A stretch of DNA of 26,743 bases. Origin: DATKFM01 sp035544395 (GTDB lineage: Bacteria > Pseudomonadota > Alphaproteobacteria > Dongiales > Dongiaceae). Where the stretch lies: NCBI GenBank assembly GCA_035544395.1, contig DATKFM010000198.1, positions 1-26,743 of the forward strand, read 5' to 3'. Under the pieces are notes generated by a model. It was given only the letters and a program-made list of their open reading frames with translations, did no database searches and was not told where the DNA came from. Both the position numbers and the translations under genes were made by a program. This document shows positions 22,878-26,743 of the stretch, in pieces. Positions within the stretch are counted from its first letter, which is position 1, and each line of letters starts with the position of its first letter.

Positions 22878-24211
22878 ACGCCGCACCCTCTCTGCTGCCA
22901 CGGCTACTGCGCGGTGCGGTGCTGAGCTTTCGCGCCGATCCACATGATGTTCGGGCAAAGGATGCCTTCGTCTTTTACCGGAAGGGCGCGGTTGCCCTGG
23001 ATGGCGCGGGCCGCATCGCCTGGGCCGGAGATGTCGCGGATCTGCCGCCGGCCCATCGCGCACTGCAGGTCGATGATTACGGCGACAAGCTGATCCTGCC
23101 GGGATTCATCGACGCCCATATCCATTTTCCCCAGTACCGCATGCTGGCGGCGCCCGGCGCGGATCTGTTGGAATGGCTGAATCGCTTCACCTTCGCCGAG
23201 GAGGCGCGCTATGGCGACGCCGCCCATGCCGCCGCCGCTGCCGAGATTTTCCTCGACCGGCTGTTCAGTCACGGCACCACGACGGCGTCAGCCTATTGCT
23301 CGGTCCATGCCGTTTCGGCGGAAGCGTTGTTCGCAGCGGCGGAGAAGCGCTCCATGGCGCTGATCACCGGCAAGACCCTGATGGACCGCAACGCGCCGGA
23401 TGCGGTGCGCGACGATGCCGCTGCCGGCACGCGCGATAGCGAGTCCCTGATCAAGACATGGCATGGCCGCGGCCGCCTGCGTTACGCGGTGACGCCGCGT
23501 TTCGCGATCACCTCCACGGAAGCGCTGCTCCCGGCCGCTGGCGATCTCTACCGGTCCCATGCCGGTGTCTATATGCAAACTCATCTGTCCGAAAGCGCCG
23601 GCGAGATGGAGATGGTGAAATCGCTCTACCCGGGTGCGCGCGACTACACGGATGTGTATGACCGTTGCGGCCTCCTGGGCCGCCGCAGCCTGTTCGGTCA
23701 TGGCATCTATTTGTCGGAGCGCGAATGCGCGCGGCTCAGCGAGTCCGGTTCCGTGGTCGTTCATTGCCCGACCTCCAACACCTTCCTCGGTTCCGGCCTG
23801 TTCGACATCGATCATCTTCGTGATCCGCGCCGGCCGGTGCGCGTCGCGGTGGCGAGCGATGTCGGCGGCGGACTCAGCTACTCCATGCTGGCGACGCTGG
23901 GGGAGGCGCACAAAGTGGCGCAGCTCAAGGGCCGCAGTCTGCCGGCGCTCGATGCGTTCTACCTGGCGACGCGAGGGAATGCGCAAGCGCTCGAACTGGA
24001 GAAGGAGGTCGGCAGCCTTGAGCCCGGCTTCTGGGCCGATATCGTTGTACTCGATCCCCAGGCCACGCCGGTGCTGGCTAGCCGGCAGGATCTGTCGGAA
24101 TCCCTTGAAGACATGCTGTTCGCCCTGATGATGCTGGGCGATGACCGCGCAGTCGCCGCGACCTATGTGGCCGGCCGCTGCGTCCACCGCCGCGCGCCGT
24201 CGAAGGAGTGA
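22874..24211 (+). CDS. guaD: Guanine deaminase
   Basis: A 445-residue amidohydrolase that converts guanine to xanthine and ammonia. Metal ligands are visible: His82 and His84 in PGFIDAHIHFPQ, His237 with Glu240 in MQTHLSES, His276 in LFGHGIYL and Asp329 in VAVASDVGGG. The FPQYRMLAAPGADLLEWLNR segment right after the first metal motif is characteristic of guanine deaminase rather than other amidohydrolases. The beta-sandwich part is split between the N-terminus and C-terminus (EPGFWADIVVLDP). The start overlaps uraD by 4 nt. Feeding xanthine to XdhAB makes the locus able to use guanine directly. Confidence 0.94.
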   Translation: MNAAPSLLPRLLRGAVLSFRADPHDVRAKDAFVFYRKGAVALDGAGRIAWAGDVADLPPAHRALQVDDYGDKLILPGFIDAHIHFPQYRMLAAPGADLLEWLNRFTFAEEARYGDAAHAAAAAEIFLDRLFSHGTTTASAYCSVHAVSAEALFAAAEKRSMALITGKTLMDRNAPDAVRDDAAAGTRDSESLIKTWHGRGRLRYAVTPRFAITSTEALLPAAGDLYRSHAGVYMQTHLSESAGEMEMVKSLYPGARDYTDVYDRCGLLGRRSLFGHGIYLSERECARLSESGSVVVHCPTSNTFLGSGLFDIDHLRDPRRPVRVAVASDVGGGLSYSMLATLGEAHKVAQLKGRSLPALDAFYLATRGNAQALELEKEVGSLEPGFWADIVVLDPQATPVLASRQDLSESLEDMLFALMMLGDDRAVAATYVAGRCVHRRAPSKE

Positions 24212-24216
24212 AGCTG

Positions 24217-25131
24217 ATGGCCGACAGCCCCTATCCCCGCAATCTTCGCGGCTACGGCGCGCGGACGCCCGATCCCCGGTGGCCCGGCGCCGCCCATGTC
24301 GCCGTGCAGTTCGTGGTGAACTACGAGGAGGGCGGCGAGAACAATATTCTCCACGGCGACGCGACTTCCGAGGCTTTTCTCTCGGAGATTGTCGGCGCGC
24401 AGGCTTGGCCCGGCCAGCGGCACATTAACATGGAGTCGCTCTACGAATATGGCGCCCGCGCGGGCTTCTGGCGGCTGCATCGCCTGTTCACTGAGCGAAT
24501 AGTGCCGGTGACTGTTTATGGCGTGGCCACGGCGCTGTTGCGCTCACCCGAGCAGGTGGCGGCGATGAAGTCAGCCGGTTGGGAAATCGCCAGCCACGGC
24601 CTGAAATGGATCGAGTACAAGGATTTCAGCGAGACCGACGAACGCCAGCATTTGCGCGAGGCCATTCGCATTCAAATGGAAGTCACCGGCACGCGGCCGC
24701 TCGGCTGGTACACCGGCCGCTGCTCGGTGAACACGCGCCGGCTGGTAATGGAGGAGGGCGGCTTTCTCTACGACTCCGACGACTATTCCGACGAACTGCC
24801 TTTCTGGGTCGCCGGGCCGACGGGGCCGCATCTGGTGATCCCCTACACCCTCGACGCCAACGACATGCGCTTCGCCACGCCCCAGGGCTTCAATTCCGGC
24901 GATCAGTTCTACAGCTATCTGAAGGATTCATTCGATGTACTGTATGCGGAGGGAAGGGCCGGCGCGCCGAAGATGATGTCCGTCGGCCTGCATTGCCGTC
25001 TCGCGGGCCGGCCGGGCCGCGCTGCATCACTGCAGCGTTTCGTCGATTATGTGCAGGGACATGACCGCGTGTGGCTGCCGCGCCGCATCGACATCGCGCG
25101 CCACTGGCACGAGAATTTCAAGCCGGCGTAA
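24217..25131 (+). CDS. puuE: PuuE-type allantoinase (polysaccharide deacetylase fold)
   Basis: A 304-residue protein of the PuuE family, which hydrolyses allantoin to allantoate using the carbohydrate-esterase-4 fold and is unrelated to the amidohydrolase allantoinase AllB/PuuA types. The N-terminus NLRGYGARTPDPRWPGAAHV, the VQFVVNYEEGGENNILHGD segment, GWEIASHGLKWIEYKDF (His127) and the PLGWYTGRCSVNTRRL motif are all hallmark regions. The ATG at 24217 is preferred because AAGGAG stands 8 nt upstream; a GTG at 24208 overlapping the guaD stop is possible. It is the last plus-strand gene of the operon and is followed by a cluster of hairpins. Confidence 0.94.
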   Translation: MADSPYPRNLRGYGARTPDPRWPGAAHVAVQFVVNYEEGGENNILHGDATSEAFLSEIVGAQAWPGQRHINMESLYEYGARAGFWRLHRLFTERIVPVTVYGVATALLRSPEQVAAMKSAGWEIASHGLKWIEYKDFSETDERQHLREAIRIQMEVTGTRPLGWYTGRCSVNTRRLVMEEGGFLYDSDDYSDELPFWVAGPTGPHLVIPYTLDANDMRFATPQGFNSGDQFYSYLKDSFDVLYAEGRAGAPKMMSVGLHCRLAGRPGRAASLQRFVDYVQGHDRVWLPRRIDIARHWHENFKPA

Positions 25132-25159
25132 GGCTTGCTGAGGCTTCTGAAAGAACGAC

Positions 25160-25188
25160 GCCTCGCTCCCACGAAGTGGGGCAGAGGC
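25160..25188. terminator. Hairpin between convergent puuE and allA
   Basis: GCCTC-gct-CCCAC-gaa-GTGGG-gca-GAGGC folds as two 5-bp stems split by a symmetric internal loop. It starts 29 bp after the puuE stop. It may act as a terminator for either direction; there is no U-tract. Confidence 0.4.
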
Positions 25189-25190
25189 AC

Positions 25191-25217
25191 GTGACATCCG
25201 CGGTCAGCGGATGTCAC
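25191..25217. terminator. Strong hairpin between convergent puuE and allA
   Basis: Perfect 11-bp arms (GTGACATCCGC and GCGGATGTCAC) around a GGTCA loop. It is the strongest stem in the spacer and a good bidirectional terminator candidate. Confidence 0.5.
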
Positions 25218-25290
25218 CGGTGAGGGGCGGCGCCGTTGATGCCGCGTGTGATGGCGTTGCCGCCGTGCGCCATGCCCTCACCCGCGTAAA

Positions 25291-25307
25291 ATTCGCTGGA
25301 CGCGAAT
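25291..25307. repeat. Small inverted repeat in puuE-allA spacer
   Basis: ATTCGC and GCGAAT arms around TGGAC. It forms part of a hairpin-rich spacer. An outer inverted repeat, GGTGAGGG at 25219-25226 and CCCTCACC at 25275-25282, lies just to its left. Confidence 0.4.
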
Positions 25308-25314
25308 GTGTGCG

Positions 25315-25339
25315 CCCTCTCCCGCTTCGTGGGCGAGGG
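25315..25339. terminator. Hairpin just after the allA stop
   Basis: CCCTCTCCCGC pairs with GTGGGCGAGGG with one mismatch and one wobble around a TTC loop. On the minus strand it directly follows the allA stop codon, so it is the best terminator candidate for the alc-allA transcript. The CCCTCTCCCGC type is a frequent dispersed intergenic palindrome in Alphaproteobacteria. Confidence 0.45.
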
Positions 25340-25346
25340 GAAAGCA

Positions 25347-25847
25347 TTAGACCTCGAGAAAAACCTGCGCAGACTCGTCGAACCAGGATTCCTCCAGGTT
25401 CTCGCCGGCGCCGCCGCGGTCCACCACCAGGAAATCGCTGTCGGGCTGCAGCACCAGCAGCGGATGGTGCCAGACATTGCGGGCGTAGTTCACGCCCTGA
25501 CGGCCGGTGGCGCTGAAGGCGCGCAAGCTCGCAGGCGCGAGTTTCACCCTCGGATCAGCCACAATCACCAAGTAGTCACGGTCCTGCAGCGGATAGAACG
25601 CCTGGCTGCCCAGCGGATGCCGCTCCATCAGCCGGATGGCAATTGGCCGCGGCCGGGGCTGGCCGCGGAAGAAATTGATCAGCGGCCGCCCGCCATCCGC
25701 CGCCACGTCCAGCTCAGCCAGGTCGTGGAAGCGCTCGGTCGTGTTCTCGTTGATGGGATAATGATGGGCGCCTTCCATCTCGATCACGTCGCCATAGGGC
25801 GCAAAGGCGGCGCGGGTCAGCGGTTCCGGTTTCAGAACGATGGACAC
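25347..25847 (-). CDS. allA: Ureidoglycolate lyase
   Basis: A 166-residue cupin-like enzyme that cleaves ureidoglycolate to glyoxylate and urea, the last step of the pathway. The N-terminus PLTRAAFAPYGDVIEMEG, then HHYPINENTTERFHDLA, the mid-region MERHPLGSQAFYPL, and the C-terminal RNVWHHPLLVL and FLVVDR segments are all typical of AllA. The start is a GTG (25845-25847) in MSIVLKPEPL; the preceding AGGC is a weak ribosome-binding site. It lies 8 bp after the alc stop on the same strand, so translation is probably coupled to alc. The pair is transcribed toward puuE, opposite to the rest of the purine genes, and so must have its own promoter outside the window. Confidence 0.94.
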   Translation of the reverse strand: MSIVLKPEPLTRAAFAPYGDVIEMEGAHHYPINENTTERFHDLAELDVAADGGRPLINFFRGQPRPRPIAIRLMERHPLGSQAFYPLQDRDYLVIVADPRVKLAPASLRAFSATGRQGVNYARNVWHHPLLVLQPDSDFLVVDRGGAGENLEESWFDESAQVFLEV

Positions 25848-25855
25848 GGCGTTGC

Positions 25856-26743
25856 CTAGGCGAGCCGCCCGAAGACGCGCAGCCGGCTGACGCCGCCATC
25901 GGGATAAATGTTGAGCTTCACATGGCTGACCGGCCCGTCGGCGCGGAGCTGCTTCTCGAACTTGTGGATCTTGTCCGCCGACAGCTTCTGCTGCGGCAGC
26001 AGTTCCGGCCAGAACATGGATTGGGTGATGACCGCCTGATCGGTGCCGCCCTTGACCAGCGCTGCCTGCAGCGAGCAGCGGTCGGGGTAGTTGCCCTTGT
26101 AGTGGGCGGTGTCCAGCTCGACCCGCTCGACATGGCCGGGCGTGCCCAGCTTGAGGATCAGCCAGTCATTGCCCGGCTCCCGCCGCCGCCGCGTCTCCCA
26201 GCCGTCGCCCATGTTGATGCCGCGCCCGGCGGTAATCAGCGTCCAGACGGTGCCGTAATGGGCGTCGTTGTAGGCGACGATGCGGCCGCCATTGGCCAGG
26301 GCCGAAAGCTCATAGACCGATTTCTTGTTCTTGCCCTCCCAGGCCGCCACGGGCTCGCCATAGACCCGGAGGCGCGCCACACCGCCATCGGGATAGATGT
26401 TCAGCCGGAGATAGTTGAACACACCCGGCGCGGAGACCGGCTGGAAATGATGGGCGCTGGGGCCCAGCTTCACCGAGGGCAGGATCTCCGTCCACTTCGT
26501 CTTCTCGCCCGGCGGCTTGTCGGACAGGCAGGCCTCCAGCGACGCCGCCGGAGGGTAATTGCCGGTGAAATGGCTGGTGTCGATATCGACGCCGCGGATG
26601 ACGCCTTTCACCCCCAGCTTGACGATGCACCAGTCATGGCCGCCGCCGCGCCGCCGCCGGGATTCCCATCCATCCATCCACTTGCCGTGGCTGTCATATT
26701 TGTCGGGAATGAAGACCGCGGGCGTGTCCTGCAGCATCCGTGT
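25856..26743 (-). CDS. alc: Allantoicase (5' end outside window)
   Basis: An open frame to the right edge encoding at least 293 residues of allantoicase, which hydrolyses allantoate to ureidoglycolate and urea. It shows two tandem allantoicase repeats. The first has DGWESRRRRGGGHDWCIVKL with TSHFTGNYPPAASLEA and ends LNIYPDGGVARLRVYG. The second has DGWETRRRREPGNDWLILKL with TAHYKGNYPDRCSLQA and ends LNIYPDGGVSRLRVFG. An ATG at 26735-26737 lies in the window but family members (about 330-340 residues) have some 40 more N-terminal residues before the AVFIPDKY segment, and the frame is open past this ATG, so the true start lies beyond the edge. Confidence 0.94.
   Translation of the reverse strand, partial: TRMLQDTPAVFIPDKYDSHGKWMDGWESRRRRGGGHDWCIVKLGVKGVIRGVDIDTSHFTGNYPPAASLEACLSDKPPGEKTKWTEILPSVKLGPSAHHFQPVSAPGVFNYLRLNIYPDGGVARLRVYGEPVAAWEGKNKKSVYELSALANGGRIVAYNDAHYGTVWTLITAGRGINMGDGWETRRRREPGNDWLILKLGTPGHVERVELDTAHYKGNYPDRCSLQAALVKGGTDQAVITQSMFWPELLPQQKLSADKIHKFEKQLRADGPVSHVKLNIYPDGGVSRLRVFGRLA

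Overview
The window is GC-rich, densely coding DNA from an alphaproteobacterium, probably a soil or plant-associated Rhodospirillales or Hyphomicrobiales type. This rests on the FixJ-family regulators, the HemP homologue, the split transketolase, the DUF3300/DUF2950 pair and the PuuD-type purine pathway. The genus cannot be named from sequence alone. There are about 24 protein-coding genes, no rRNA or tRNA, no CRISPR array and no recognisable insertion sequence.

Left block (1-5 kb): the 3' part of a transketolase C-terminal-half gene converges on a three-gene two-component cluster on the minus strand. That cluster holds a membrane histidine kinase with an ABC-type periplasmic sensor domain, a FixJ-type response regulator coupled to it by an ATGA overlap, and a stand-alone receiver protein. 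In front of the receiver gene is a decayed tandem copy (103 bp offset) of its own leader and first codons.

Middle block (5.4-10 kb): accessory envelope genes on the plus strand: a small lipoprotein, a DUF3300 protein with a polybasic tail, a DUF2950 protein and an MscS-type channel. These are followed by a probable gene remnant and a small hemP gene preceded by a Fur-box-like site.

Right block (10-26.7 kb): a purine-catabolism locus. A LysR regulator precedes a plus-strand run of uraH, xdhA, xdhB, xdhC, a complete BMP-type ABC importer (ATPase, two permeases, binding protein), puuD, uraD, guaD and puuE. allA and alc lie on the opposite strand and converge on puuE across a hairpin-rich spacer. 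Together they predict this route: import of a purine; guanine to xanthine (GuaD); xanthine to urate (XdhAB, matured by XdhC); urate to 5-hydroxyisourate by the cytochrome c-linked membrane hydroxylase PuuD rather than soluble uricase; then OHCU (UraH), allantoin (UraD), allantoate (PuuE), ureidoglycolate plus urea (Alc), and glyoxylate plus urea (AllA). Nearly every step from guanine to glyoxylate is encoded here. No urease is in the window.

The purine locus is made of known families. The less explained parts are the duplicated leader of the receiver gene, the envelope cluster, the hairpin clusters and the remnant upstream of hemP.
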